DNA of 64,000 nucleotides from Pseudomonas anatoliensis (lineage in GTDB: Bacteria; Pseudomonadota; Gammaproteobacteria; Pseudomonadales; Pseudomonadaceae): the NCBI RefSeq assembly GCF_017976235.1, contig NZ_JACVHC010000012.1:18500-82499 (forward strand). Direction: 5' to 3'. The notes beneath the pieces are model-generated. The model saw only the letters and a program-made list of their open reading frames with translations, searched no databases and had not been told where the DNA came from. The translations under genes and the position numbers were made by a program. This document shows positions 1 through 7,256 of this stretch, piece by piece. Every line of letters begins with the position of its first letter. The first letter of the stretch is position 1.

Positions 1-373
1 GCAGTCGCTGGTGATTGGCACGATCGTCAAAACCATCAGCGGCATCGCTGAACAGACCAACCTGCTGGCGCTCAACGCCGCGATCGAAGCGGCCCGTGCC
101 GGTGAGCAGGGCCGTGGTTTTGCCGTGGTCGCCGACGAAGTGCGGCAACTGGCGTCGCGCACCAGCCAGGCCACCGATGAAATTGTCTTGGTGGTAAGGC
201 AAAACCAGGAAATGGCACGCAACGCCGTGGCACTGATGACCGACGGCAAGCTCCAGGCCGAACAAGGGCTGGCGTTGGCGGCGGAGGCGGGCACGGTGAT
301 CGTCGAGATTCAGGACGGCGCGCAGAAAGTCGTGAACGCGGTCGGCCAGTTCGCCAACCAACTGTCTAACTGA
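1..373 (+). CDS. Methyl-accepting chemotaxis protein, C-terminal fragment
   Basis: The gene enters from outside the window, so only about 123 C-terminal residues are present. They contain the conserved hairpin tip of chemoreceptor signalling domains (EQTNLLALNAAIEAARAGE followed by GRGFAVVADEVR), which contacts CheA and CheW under the inner membrane. The protein ends in a helical stretch without a CheR/CheB-docking pentapeptide. The sensor domain and ligand cannot be inferred. The family call is secure because this tip is almost invariant. Confidence 0.95.
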   Translation, partial: QSLVIGTIVKTISGIAEQTNLLALNAAIEAARAGEQGRGFAVVADEVRQLASRTSQATDEIVLVVRQNQEMARNAVALMTDGKLQAEQGLALAAEAGTVIVEIQDGAQKVVNAVGQFANQLSN

Positions 374-381
374 TGCTCCCC

Positions 382-472
382 GTAGGAGCTGCGGCACGCT
401 GCGATCTTTTGATCTTTTGATTTCAAGTCTCAGAATCAGGATCAAAAGATCGCAGCGTGCCGCAGCTCCTAC
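382..472. repeat. REPIN-type inverted repeat, family A
   Basis: Two arms, GTAGGAGCTGCGGCACGCTG and its near-exact reverse complement, face each other and are joined by GATCTTTTGAT-type inner sequences. It lies between the chemoreceptor stop and the flavin reductase start. This copy carries the variant GCGGCACGC where most copies in the window have GCCGAAGGC, with matching changes on both arms, so the pairing is preserved. Confidence 0.9.
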
Positions 473-533
473 AGGGGTTTTCGTCAGCAGTTCTGGCGCT
501 ACAATCTGTTCCTTTTACCCGGAGCAGATCCCC

Positions 534-1133
534 ATGAGCGATTCCCACCGCCGCCCGGTTGCCCTGAACAAAGCCTACCGTTTGCTCAATCACGGCCCGA
601 CCGTACTGGTCAGCGCCGCCCATGACGGACAGCGCAACATCATGGCCGCCGCGTGGGCGATGCCACTGGATTTCGAACCGCCGAAAGTCGCCGTCGTGCT
701 GGATAAATCCACCTGGACGCGGCAATTGCTCGAGGCGTCCGGCACCTTCGTACTCAACGTTCCTTGCGTCAATCAGGCCGATGTCGTGCAAACCGTCGGT
801 TCGACTTCAGGTCTGGAAATCACCCAAAACCAAGGGCAGGACAAGTTTCAGGCCTATGGCTTGCAGACCTTTAGCGGCGAGAAAGTTGAAGCGCCGCTGC
901 TCGAAGGGTGCGTTGCCTGGCTCGAATGTCGATTGTTGCCCGAGCCGCGCAATCACGAACAGTACGATTTGTTCCTCGCCGAAGTCATCGCCGCCCACGC
1001 TGATGAACGTGTGTTCAGCGAAGGGCGCTGGCATTTCGAAGGGCATGATGGTTTGCGCACGCTGCACCACGTGGCGGGCGGGCATTTCCTGACGATTGGT
1101 GACGCGGTGGATGGCAAGACGCTAGCGATTTGA
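534..1133 (+). CDS. Flavin reductase-like domain protein
   Basis: A 199-residue protein of the flavin reductase-like, FMN-binding split-barrel family (DIM6/NTAB type). Visible family features are the N-terminal ...NHGPTVLVSA and MAAAWAMPLDFEPPKVAVV strand region and the FVLNVP segment near the middle. Such proteins reduce or bind flavin and often supply reduced FMN to oxygenases, but the partner is unknown here. The frame stays open further upstream; the ATG at 534 is chosen because a GGAG lies about nine bases before it and the upstream part falls in the REPIN. It is single and followed by a strong hairpin terminator. Confidence 0.8.
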   Translation: MSDSHRRPVALNKAYRLLNHGPTVLVSAAHDGQRNIMAAAWAMPLDFEPPKVAVVLDKSTWTRQLLEASGTFVLNVPCVNQADVVQTVGSTSGLEITQNQGQDKFQAYGLQTFSGEKVEAPLLEGCVAWLECRLLPEPRNHEQYDLFLAEVIAAHADERVFSEGRWHFEGHDGLRTLHHVAGGHFLTIGDAVDGKTLAI

Positions 1134-1160
1134 ATTTCGTTGATGGCAAACGCCCAGCGC

Positions 1161-1187
1161 AAAGGCCTACCACCCGGTAGGCCTTTT
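1161..1187. terminator. Intrinsic terminator between convergent genes
   Basis: AAAGGCCTAC, a short loop, then GTAGGCCTTTT forms a nine-base-pair hairpin with A and T runs on either side. It sits in the 72-base gap between the converging flavin reductase and gamma-glutamyltransferase genes and can serve both strands. Confidence 0.85.
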
Positions 1188-1205
1188 CCGTTCGCTGCGT
1201 AATGC

Positions 1206-3038
1206 TCAGTCCCCCAACGCTTCCCCTTCACGCCGTGGATCCGCGCCACCTTCCAGCGATGCATTTCCCTGCGCATCCTTTACCCGCACGATGGCCTGGG
1301 TGCCACTGGTCATATCGATTTCGTTAACGTTGTGGCCCTTGTCTTTCAAAGCCTGAACCAGCGCCGGGCTGAACTGGCCTTGTTCCAGTTCGGTCGGGCC
1401 GTTGCGGCTGCCGAAGTTGGGGAGGCTGATGGCGCTTTGCGGGTCGAGGCTCCAGTCGAGCAGGCCGACGGTGGTTTTGGCCACGTATTCGATGATCTGC
1501 GAGCCGCCCGGCGAGCCGACGCTGGCGAGGAATTCGCCGCTGTTGCGGTCGAAGATCAGCGTGGGTGCCATGGATGAGCGCGGACGTTTGCCGGGTTCGA
1601 CGCGGTTGGCGACTTTCTGGCCGTTCTCTTCAGGGATGAACGAGAAGTCAGTCATCTGGTTGTTCAGCAAAAAGCCCTGAACCATCAGGTGCGAGCCGAA
1701 CGCGGCTTCGATGGTGGTGGTCATCGACACGGCGCCGCCGAGGTCATCCACCGCGACCACTTGCGAGGTGGAGATGCGCAGCGGTGAGCGATCCGGCGCG
1801 TAAGCCACTTGCACGCCCGGCGGTGTTCCCGGTTTGGCGCTGCCCATGCTGTGTTCGCCGATCAGGCTGGCGCGGCTGGCGAGATAGCCTGGGTCGACCA
1901 GGCCTTTGACCGGCACCGGCACGAAGTCAGTATCGGCGACGTATTGCGCGCGGTCGGCATAGGCCAGGCGTTCAGCCTCGGCGATCAGATGCACGGCTTG
2001 TGGATCGGGTTCGAGGCCGGCCGGTTTGTCAGTCTTGTGGGGTTTCAGCGGGGTCAGCGAAAGGCGCGGATCGCGGGTTTCCAGTGCCTGCAAGGTGCCG
2101 AGAATCTGCGCCACGGCGATCCCGCCCGACGACGGTGGCGGCATGCCGCAAACCTGCCAGCGTTTATAGTCAGTGCACAAAGGCGCGCGCTCTTTGGCTT
2201 TGTAACCTTGGAGATCATTCAACGACAGGCTGCCGGGATTGGCGTGGCCCTGCACCTTGGCGACGATCTCCTCGGCGATCGGGCCGGTGTACAGCGCGTC
2301 GGCACCTTCGCTGGCAATGCGTTTGAGTACCGCAGCCAGCGCCGGGTTTTGCAGGCGCGTGCCGACCGCTTTGACGCTACCGTCGTGGTTGAGGAAGTAC
2401 GCCGCCATGTCCGGCGATTGGCGTATCACTGGATCGGACTCCAGCAACGAATACAGGCGCGGGGAAATCGCAAAGCCTTGCTCGGCCAGTTTGATTGCCG
2501 GTTCGAACAGCTTCGCCCACGGCAGACGGCCGTGCTGTTTATGCGCCATCTCAAGCGCACGCAACACGCCCGGCGTGCCGACCGACCGGCCGCCAATCTG
2601 CGCTTGCGGGAATGGCATCGGTTTACCGTCCGCTTGCAGGAACAGCTTCTCGGTGGCACCGGCCGGCGCGGTTTCGCGGCCGTCATAGGTGCGCACCTGT
2701 TTGCCATCCCACAACACAATCATCGCACCGCCACCGATGCCGGAAGACTGCGGCTCAACCAATGTCAGCACCGCTTGCATCGCAATCGCGGCATCAATCG
2801 CTGAGCCGCCTTGACGCAGGATCTCCCGACCCGCTTCAGCGGCGAGTGGATTGGCCGCAGCGGCCATGTGTTTGCTGGCGTGGCGGGTTTGCAGATCGGT
2901 GCGATAACCGGAGGCGGCTTCCGGTGCCAGTGGCAAAGTCGAGGAGGGCGGGGCGTTGCACGCGGCGAGGGTCAGGGCGCTGATGATCAGCGTCAGGGCA
3001 GGCAGGCGAAAGCGGCTCAAGGGCAAGGCTGAAAACAC
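1206..3038 (-). CDS. ggt: Gamma-glutamyltransferase (lipoprotein)
   Basis: A 610-residue gamma-glutamyltranspeptidase, which hydrolyses or transfers the gamma-glutamyl group of glutathione and related compounds outside the cytoplasm. The N-terminus is a lipoprotein signal with lipobox LAAC around residue 26, so the enzyme is probably membrane-anchored in the periplasm. GGSAIDAAIA and EPQSSGIGGGA near the start are family signatures. The catalytic Thr that becomes the new N-terminus of the small subunit after autocleavage fits the STSQVVAVDD segment, and GSPGGSQI near the C-terminus is the substrate-binding loop. Length is normal. Monocistronic; expression follows the 270-base gap upstream, which also holds a REP element. 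Confidence 0.93.
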   Translation of the reverse strand: MFSALPLSRFRLPALTLIISALTLAACNAPPSSTLPLAPEAASGYRTDLQTRHASKHMAAAANPLAAEAGREILRQGGSAIDAAIAMQAVLTLVEPQSSGIGGGAMIVLWDGKQVRTYDGRETAPAGATEKLFLQADGKPMPFPQAQIGGRSVGTPGVLRALEMAHKQHGRLPWAKLFEPAIKLAEQGFAISPRLYSLLESDPVIRQSPDMAAYFLNHDGSVKAVGTRLQNPALAAVLKRIASEGADALYTGPIAEEIVAKVQGHANPGSLSLNDLQGYKAKERAPLCTDYKRWQVCGMPPPSSGGIAVAQILGTLQALETRDPRLSLTPLKPHKTDKPAGLEPDPQAVHLIAEAERLAYADRAQYVADTDFVPVPVKGLVDPGYLASRASLIGEHSMGSAKPGTPPGVQVAYAPDRSPLRISTSQVVAVDDLGGAVSMTTTIEAAFGSHLMVQGFLLNNQMTDFSFIPEENGQKVANRVEPGKRPRSSMAPTLIFDRNSGEFLASVGSPGGSQIIEYVAKTTVGLLDWSLDPQSAISLPNFGSRNGPTELEQGQFSPALVQALKDKGHNVNEIDMTSGTQAIVRVKDAQGNASLEGGADPRREGEALGD

Positions 3039-3185
3039 GCGGGCTCTCCGTCCGTGGGGGAAAAAGTCTGTGGGACTTTATCGGCCGCTCGGGCGCGACG
3101 CAAACCGGTGGGCATTTTTGTCTTTCTTTTCAGGGCGGATGTTCGCTAGGGTCAAGCTCAAATTTATGGAGCACCAACATCCCCC

Positions 3186-3276
3186 TGTAGGAGTGAGCCT
3201 GCTCGCGATAGCGTCATTACGGCCAACATCAGTGTTGACTGAACCACCGCTATCGCGAGCAGGCTCACTCCTACAG
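3186..3276. repeat. Inverted repeat, REP family B
   Basis: TGTAGGAGTGAGCCTGCTCG and its reverse complement at the far end enclose a short unpaired centre. The GAGCCTGCTCGCGATAGC core differs from family A but resembles the elements at 23784 and 39252. It lies in the 269-base gap between the divergent ggt and DUF2817 genes. Confidence 0.85.
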
Positions 3277-3307
3277 ATAAAGGCAAAAAAATCACAAGAG
3301 GCCAATA

Positions 3308-4420
3308 ATGCACAGCGAGTTTCCCACCGAGTCCTGTTACCGCCATCAGCGCGAACAGTTTCTTGCCGCCGCGACCGCTGCTGGCGCGACCCTGACCTCT
3401 TATGCGCATCCACGTAGCGGGCCGTTTGGCGAGCCATTGAGCACCGACGTTGCCGTGCTCGGCGATCCGCAGGCGAAGCGGCGTCTGGTGATATTGAGCG
3501 GTACGCACGGGGTGGAGGGTTATTACGGCTCTGACTGTCAGATCGACTGGCTGAAAACGTTCGTGCCGGGTTCGCTGCCCAAGGATGTTGCCGTGGTGAT
3601 GGTTCACCTGATCAATCCCTGGGGCACGGCGTGGTTGCGGCGGGTCAACGAAGACAACATCGACCTCAATCGCAATCACCTGGATTTCACCGGGCCGCTA
3701 CCGGATAACCGCGCATACGCCGCACTGCATGAAATCTACGCCTGCCGCGACCTGAACGGCCCCGAGCGACAACGTGCCGATGCCTTGCTGGCTGCGCAGA
3801 TCGAAGAGCAGGGCTGGCCGGCAGTGATGTCGATCGTCGAGGGCGGCCAGCACAGTCATCCCGACGGCCTGTTTTACGGTGGCCGCGCGCCGAGCTGGTC
3901 GAATCGCACGTTGCATCAAATCATCGAAGCGCATCTGGCTGGCGCTGAAACGCTGATGTGCTTCGACCTGCACACCGGCGCCGGTGAGTACGGTCATCCG
4001 ATGTTGCTGACCATCACCCAAGCGCCTTACCCGGCACTCGCGCAGGCACAGGCGATCTACGGCCCATGGCTCTACACCCTGCACACCGGCGCCGACACCT
4101 TGAGCGAAACAGGTGTTGCGGCGACGGCCACCGGTTACACCTCGCAGGCGCTGCTCAATGCATTGCCGGGGGTGCAATTGATGCCATTCGTTATTGAGTG
4201 CGGGACGTATCCGGGGGCGGATGTGCATCGGCATCTGCGCGATGATCATTGGCTGCATCTGCATGGTGATCCACTGGATGCGACGGGGAGGGTGATCAAG
4301 TTGAATTTGCTGGAGCAGTTTTATCCGGCTGATCCGGATTGGCGGGCGATGGTGGGGTTGCGGACTCGGCAGATTTGGGGGAGGGGGTTGGCAGCGTTGA
4401 CTGCACAGACGTCGGAGTAG
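3308..4420 (+). CDS. DUF2817 / M14-like metallopeptidase
   Basis: A 370-residue protein of the DUF2817 family, related to M14 zinc carboxypeptidases. The segments LSGTHGVEGYYGS (about residues 62-74) and VNEDNIDLNRNH (about 115-126) fit the zinc-binding and substrate Arg/Asn elements, and CFDLHTGAGEYGH (about 219-231) supplies a further His. No signal peptide is visible, so a cytoplasmic role is likely. Substrate unknown. The start ATG at 3308 follows an AAGAGG at suitable distance. It stands alone between the REP element and the bacteriocin locus. Confidence 0.8.
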   Translation: MHSEFPTESCYRHQREQFLAAATAAGATLTSYAHPRSGPFGEPLSTDVAVLGDPQAKRRLVILSGTHGVEGYYGSDCQIDWLKTFVPGSLPKDVAVVMVHLINPWGTAWLRRVNEDNIDLNRNHLDFTGPLPDNRAYAALHEIYACRDLNGPERQRADALLAAQIEEQGWPAVMSIVEGGQHSHPDGLFYGGRAPSWSNRTLHQIIEAHLAGAETLMCFDLHTGAGEYGHPMLLTITQAPYPALAQAQAIYGPWLYTLHTGADTLSETGVAATATGYTSQALLNALPGVQLMPFVIECGTYPGADVHRHLRDDHWLHLHGDPLDATGRVIKLNLLEQFYPADPDWRAMVGLRTRQIWGRGLAALTAQTSE

Positions 4421-4440
4421 GTCGGCTAGAGTCTGAGCCA

Positions 4441-4458
4441 GGCCCCCATGTAGGGGCC
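4441..4458. terminator. Short GC hairpin between convergent genes
   Basis: GGCCCC and GGGGCC separated by six bases form a hairpin directly abutting the immunity-gene stop. There is only a weak T-run, so termination activity is uncertain. Confidence 0.4.
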
Positions 4459-4713
4459 TTACTGTTTAAAGCCTGAAAGTCCGTTGGCCGCGCGCCACTT
4501 TTTTACTGTTTCCGTGATGCCTTCTGCAGAGTCATCGGCGTCCTCTTGCGGATAGAAAATCAAATCGGATCCTTCAGGATGTTCACAAATAGAGTTGAAG
4601 TGAAATACGAGTCTGCTTTCGTCTTCCTCGCTCTCATCATTTCCTATGATGCGCTCAAGCAGGTCAATAAACTCTTGTTCTGTGTAATCCGAAAAGCTTT
4701 GTTTAGTAGCCAT
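4459..4713 (-). CDS. Colicin/pyocin DNase immunity protein (Im9-like)
   Basis: An 84-residue acidic protein closely resembling Im2/Im7/Im8/Im9. It should bind and neutralise the HNH DNase encoded just upstream. Recognisable elements are YTEQEFIDLLERI (helix I), the variable helix II region NDESEEDESRLVFHF that sets partner specificity, the HPEGSDLIFYP signature of helix III (residues 45-55) and the KKWRAANGLSGFKQ C-terminus. In Im9 the helix III pair is Tyr-Tyr; here it is Phe53-Tyr54. The start lies one base after the toxin stop, so the two are co-translated. The stretch is noticeably AT-richer than core genes nearby. Confidence 0.95.
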   Translation of the reverse strand: MATKQSFSDYTEQEFIDLLERIIGNDESEEDESRLVFHFNSICEHPEGSDLIFYPQEDADDSAEGITETVKKWRAANGLSGFKQ

Positions 4714-4714
4714 T

Positions 4715-5965
4715 TCAATCTTCCCTGTGAATCTCTATGTGCCGTTTCGGAGTCACTACAGCCAAGTTATCCACGTCATAAACTGCACCACCATTCTGGA
4801 TGTGCTCGATGTGATGTATCTCATACTTGGCTTTTTCTCCGTGATGCTCTGACTTCGGAGCAAAAGGAGATCTTCCATCCATAAGTTTCCCTTGGTTTGT
4901 GCGTTTGAATTGACTGAGCAACTCAGCATCGTTCGCCACCTCCTCCCAAAACGCCTCCCTGAATTTATCAAAGCTTGAAAACTCCCGCCCCCTGAGCCTA
5001 TCCGCAATCCGTGTCGGAATCGGCACGCCTATCCCCGTTCCCGCCCCAGCAAGCCATATCCCCGAGACATCCTCCCCAATCCCCGTCACCGTACCCGGCA
5101 TCAATCTGGCGGGCCTGGAAAACACCACATACAGCGACTTCAGCCCAGTGTCCGCCGGGAACACCAGAATACAATCCTCGGCAGTCATGTCCTCGCCGGG
5201 CAGGCCTTCTATCTGGCTGTCGGTGTTCTCCGCGATTGGATGAACAAGGATCGTGTTCAGTTGCTCGCCGTGTTCCGGATAAACCAGCGGCGGCATTGAG
5301 CCGAGTGGTCCGCGCTGCGGGGTCCACAAAATCGTAATGCCGTTGAGCTTGGCCTCCATCGCAGTCTTGTCGCGGTTCCACTCGACTTTGACGGTACGCA
5401 CCGAATCATCGCCCGAGGCGCCGGTGTGGATGCCGTAAATCTGCATGACCCCTTCGGCGTCACGGCGGAACTGGAAGCGCACACGAGTGGGCGCGCGGCT
5501 CATGCGGCGCAGTTGTTCGTCGCTGTGCAGCGTGCCGTCGCCCATTCGGGTCGGCAGCATCCCGAGGACGAACACGCTGGCCGGCCCACCGGCGCCGCGA
5601 ATTGCCCAGTTGAGGCGTTGTTGCAAAATGCCGCCGCCCGCCATACGCCCCAACGCCAGATCGGCGCCTATCGCCGTTGCGACAGCGGTACTGGCGGACG
5701 GAAAAAGCATGGCGCCCGCGACCATGATCTTGCCGAAGTTCGAGGCGGGTTCCGGTGCAGTGCCCGCGTCCGTTCGACACCAGTTACCCGCCGTGCAGGA
5801 CTTGGCGAACACCTGATCTTCGCGGGGTTTTGGTGTTGGCCATTCATCCTTTTCGATGTACACCGGTTCCGGTGCTTTGGGTGGGACCCAGCCGCCCCAT
5901 GAAGCGCCGGCGTAGTCGCGCTCCCAAGGCCAATCTTCATCGAAGAGAGATTTGAATCGAGCCAT
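4715..5965 (-). CDS. S-type pyocin-domain bacteriocin with HNH DNase
   Basis: A 416-residue toxin. The last 130 residues match colicin E2/E7/E9-type DNases: PVPIPTRIADRLRG-like entry, FSSFDKFREAFWEEV, RSPFAPK, and the HNH core HHIEHIQNGG (His384-His385), Asn400, RHIEIHRED (His409, His413). The middle resembles the pyocin S domain. The N-terminus (DEDWPWERDYAGASWGGW, then FAKSC) is short: there is no long coiled coil or obvious receptor-binding domain, and the protein is well below the usual 600-770 residues. Start choice: ATG at 5965 has GGGAG seven bases upstream; the frame is open 22 codons further without a better site. Either a small diffusible bacteriocin or a cargo effector of another secretion system. 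Confidence 0.88.
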   Translation of the reverse strand: MARFKSLFDEDWPWERDYAGASWGGWVPPKAPEPVYIEKDEWPTPKPREDQVFAKSCTAGNWCRTDAGTAPEPASNFGKIMVAGAMLFPSASTAVATAIGADLALGRMAGGGILQQRLNWAIRGAGGPASVFVLGMLPTRMGDGTLHSDEQLRRMSRAPTRVRFQFRRDAEGVMQIYGIHTGASGDDSVRTVKVEWNRDKTAMEAKLNGITILWTPQRGPLGSMPPLVYPEHGEQLNTILVHPIAENTDSQIEGLPGEDMTAEDCILVFPADTGLKSLYVVFSRPARLMPGTVTGIGEDVSGIWLAGAGTGIGVPIPTRIADRLRGREFSSFDKFREAFWEEVANDAELLSQFKRTNQGKLMDGRSPFAPKSEHHGEKAKYEIHHIEHIQNGGAVYDVDNLAVVTPKRHIEIHRED

Positions 5966-5997
5966 GACAACTCCCTGTATGGCTTTGAATCGAGCCA
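5951..5997. repeat. 14-base direct repeat around the bacteriocin start
   Basis: TTTGAATCGAGCCA occurs at 5951-5964 and again at 5984-5997, exactly 33 bases apart. One copy covers the first codons of the bacteriocin and the other lies just upstream of its ribosome-binding site, in the same frame. Confidence 0.8.
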
Positions 5998-6298
5998 AGG
6001 GAGCTTGTCGGTCAATGGGAAAGTCGGGCAAACCGATGGGTTGAGTTTCACGCGCCTGGATTTACGAAAAATCCAATTCGTACCTGGGTCGAACTCGTTT
6101 CCTACAGTGCTATCTCGGTCTGTTCATTGGCGATTGAATCAGGTGAATCAAGGGCATTTCGCGTTTGTAGTCTTTCTGTTTGGATGGGGTGTAAACCCAC
6201 ATTTCTCCTACAGCATATTCAGGTCGACAGCCTACGCGGTGCTGCATGAGGATGTTTTGACGGTTCCCGGGATGGGTTTTTATAAAAGGATAAGTCCG
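5998..6298. promoter_or_regulatory. Divergent control region of bacteriocin and XRE gene
   Basis: About 300 bases separate the divergent bacteriocin and XRE-regulator starts; the region must hold both promoters. It is AT-richer than neighbouring core genes. No complete LexA box (CTGT-N8-ACAG) or convincing run of PrtN P-box repeats was seen by eye, so the mode of induction is open. An open frame extends through it on the plus strand but looks non-coding. Confidence 0.45.
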
Positions 6299-6694
6299 TT
6301 GAGCATCTCTAATGAAAAAGACCGAGATTTTCTAGTGGCGATGGGCAGTCGCATTGCTCACTTACGCACAGTGCACGAGATCACACAGACTCGGTTTGCA
6401 CGGGCTTTAGGTCTTTCCCGGCAGACCTTTCAGGGTTACGAGGAGGGCACCCGCAGCATGCCGGTAACGACACTAGTGAAGATGGCATTTGCGCTTCGCG
6501 TTCCTGTTGAAGATCTGCTCGGGGTTCCCTCTTACACGGAGACGCCCAGACGCAGCTTGACCTCGACGTGGTATCGACGGCTGCAGTCCATCAATGAGCT
6601 TTCAAAGGTCCAACAGAAGGTCATTGCGCAGATGCTCGACGCCCTGATCGCACAGGCAGCGACCAAAACAAGCGACGAAGAAAAAGAAGTTTGA
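6299..6694 (+). CDS. XRE-family helix-turn-helix regulator
   Basis: A DNA-binding protein of about 131 residues. The helix-turn-helix covers MGSRIAHLRTVHEITQTRFA, LGLSRQTFQGYEEGTR and PVTTLVKMAFALRV, the usual Cro/C1 arrangement, followed by a charged C-terminus. Start is uncertain: TTG at 6299 has AAAGGA eight bases upstream; an in-frame ATG at 6272 has no good ribosome site. It is divergent from the bacteriocin and 79 bases upstream of the SymE-like gene, so it may control either. Similar regulators often sit beside toxin genes, but the target is inferred only from position. Confidence 0.8.
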   Translation: MSISNEKDRDFLVAMGSRIAHLRTVHEITQTRFARALGLSRQTFQGYEEGTRSMPVTTLVKMAFALRVPVEDLLGVPSYTETPRRSLTSTWYRRLQSINELSKVQQKVIAQMLDALIAQAATKTSDEEKEV

Positions 6695-6773
6695 AGTAAC
6701 CCAAAGAACGCGGAACCAAGGTGCACGAACACCCTGGCCCCGCTAACCACAAGCAGCTAAACAGGAGCTAATC

Positions 6774-6998
6774 ATGGCTAAAACCAATCATACGTCATCA
6801 ACCCCCATCACTGAACGCCGGTTGAAAATCGCCGCAGACTTTTACCCGGTCCACACAAAGGCCAAAACCTACAGCGCCGCCAAGCCCGTGCCCTGGATCA
6901 GACTACGTGGCCTGTGGTTACGGCAGGCAGGATTCGAGGTGAACGAGAACGTCAAAGTGCGCGTGATGAAAGGGTGTCTGGTGATTACGGCGGAGTAA
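6774..6998 (+). CDS. SymE-like type I toxin-family protein
   Basis: A 74-residue basic protein. The core PWIRLRGLWLRQAGFEV...VKVRVMKGCLVITAE matches the SymE family, whose AbrB-like fold is associated with RNA cleavage or nucleoid binding in E. coli. A good AGGAG lies seven bases before the ATG. In E. coli symE is SOS-induced and held by an antisense RNA, SymR; no LexA box was seen here, and an antisense RNA cannot be judged by eye. It follows the XRE gene and ends before a hairpin terminator and tRNA-Met. Confidence 0.85.
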   Translation: MAKTNHTSSTPITERRLKIAADFYPVHTKAKTYSAAKPVPWIRLRGLWLRQAGFEVNENVKVRVMKGCLVITAE

Positions 6999-7027
6999 CA
7001 GATACCGAGACGTTTCTCGAGGCATAA

Positions 7028-7059
7028 AAAAACGGCCTACCTTTCGGTAAGCCGTTTTT
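7028..7059. terminator. Bidirectional intrinsic terminator
   Basis: AAAACGGC and GCCGTTTT flank a TACC/GGTA inner stem with a TTTC loop. It can end the symE-like transcript on the plus strand and the tRNA-Met transcript on the minus strand. Confidence 0.85.
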
Positions 7060-7065
7060 AGTACT

Positions 7066-7142
7066 TGGTGGCTACACAGGGACTTGAACCCCGGACCCCA
7101 GCATTATGAATGCTATGCTCTAACCAACTGAGCTATGTAGCC
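7066..7142 (-). tRNA. tRNA-Met (CAT), elongator
   Basis: A 77-base cloverleaf including the encoded CCA. The acceptor GGCTACA pairs with TGTAGCC, the D arm is GCTCAGTTGGTTAGAGC, the anticodon loop TTCATAA gives CAT, and the T arm is CCGGGGTTCAAGTCCC. The acceptor begins with a paired G, which fits elongator rather than initiator tRNA-Met. The accessory bacteriocin/SymE patch adjoins its 3' end. Confidence 0.97.
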
Positions 7143-7256
7143 AAGTGGCGCGCATTATTCCCCTGAAATGAAAAAGCGTCAAGCGTAAATTTAAAATATT
7201 TCTTCTTATTTTCAACCGCTTATCCTCCGGCCCCGAAAATCGTGCCGGGCAGGGCA

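Noticed and set aside
382..472. Repeats as a possible CRISPR array
   Set aside because: The units are isolated inverted pairs scattered over 60 kb, not direct repeats with regular spacers, and no cas genes are present.
1809..2804. Long plus-strand open frame (331 codons)
   Set aside because: It lies fully antisense to ggt, whose protein has clear family motifs; the frame is a by-product of GC-rich codon usage.
5998..6298. LexA box or PrtN P-box upstream of the bacteriocin
   Set aside because: Partial resemblances (CTGT tracts, ATTG tracts) exist, but no complete CTGT-N8-ACAG or ordered P-box series was found.
6005..6298. N-terminal extension of the XRE regulator
   Set aside because: The frame is open but the sequence has no conserved character, lacks ribosome sites and covers the divergent promoter region.
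7066..7142. Attachment-site duplication of the tRNA-Met 3' end
   Set aside because: No second copy of the tRNA end was seen around 4.4-7.0 kb, and no integrase gene is present.
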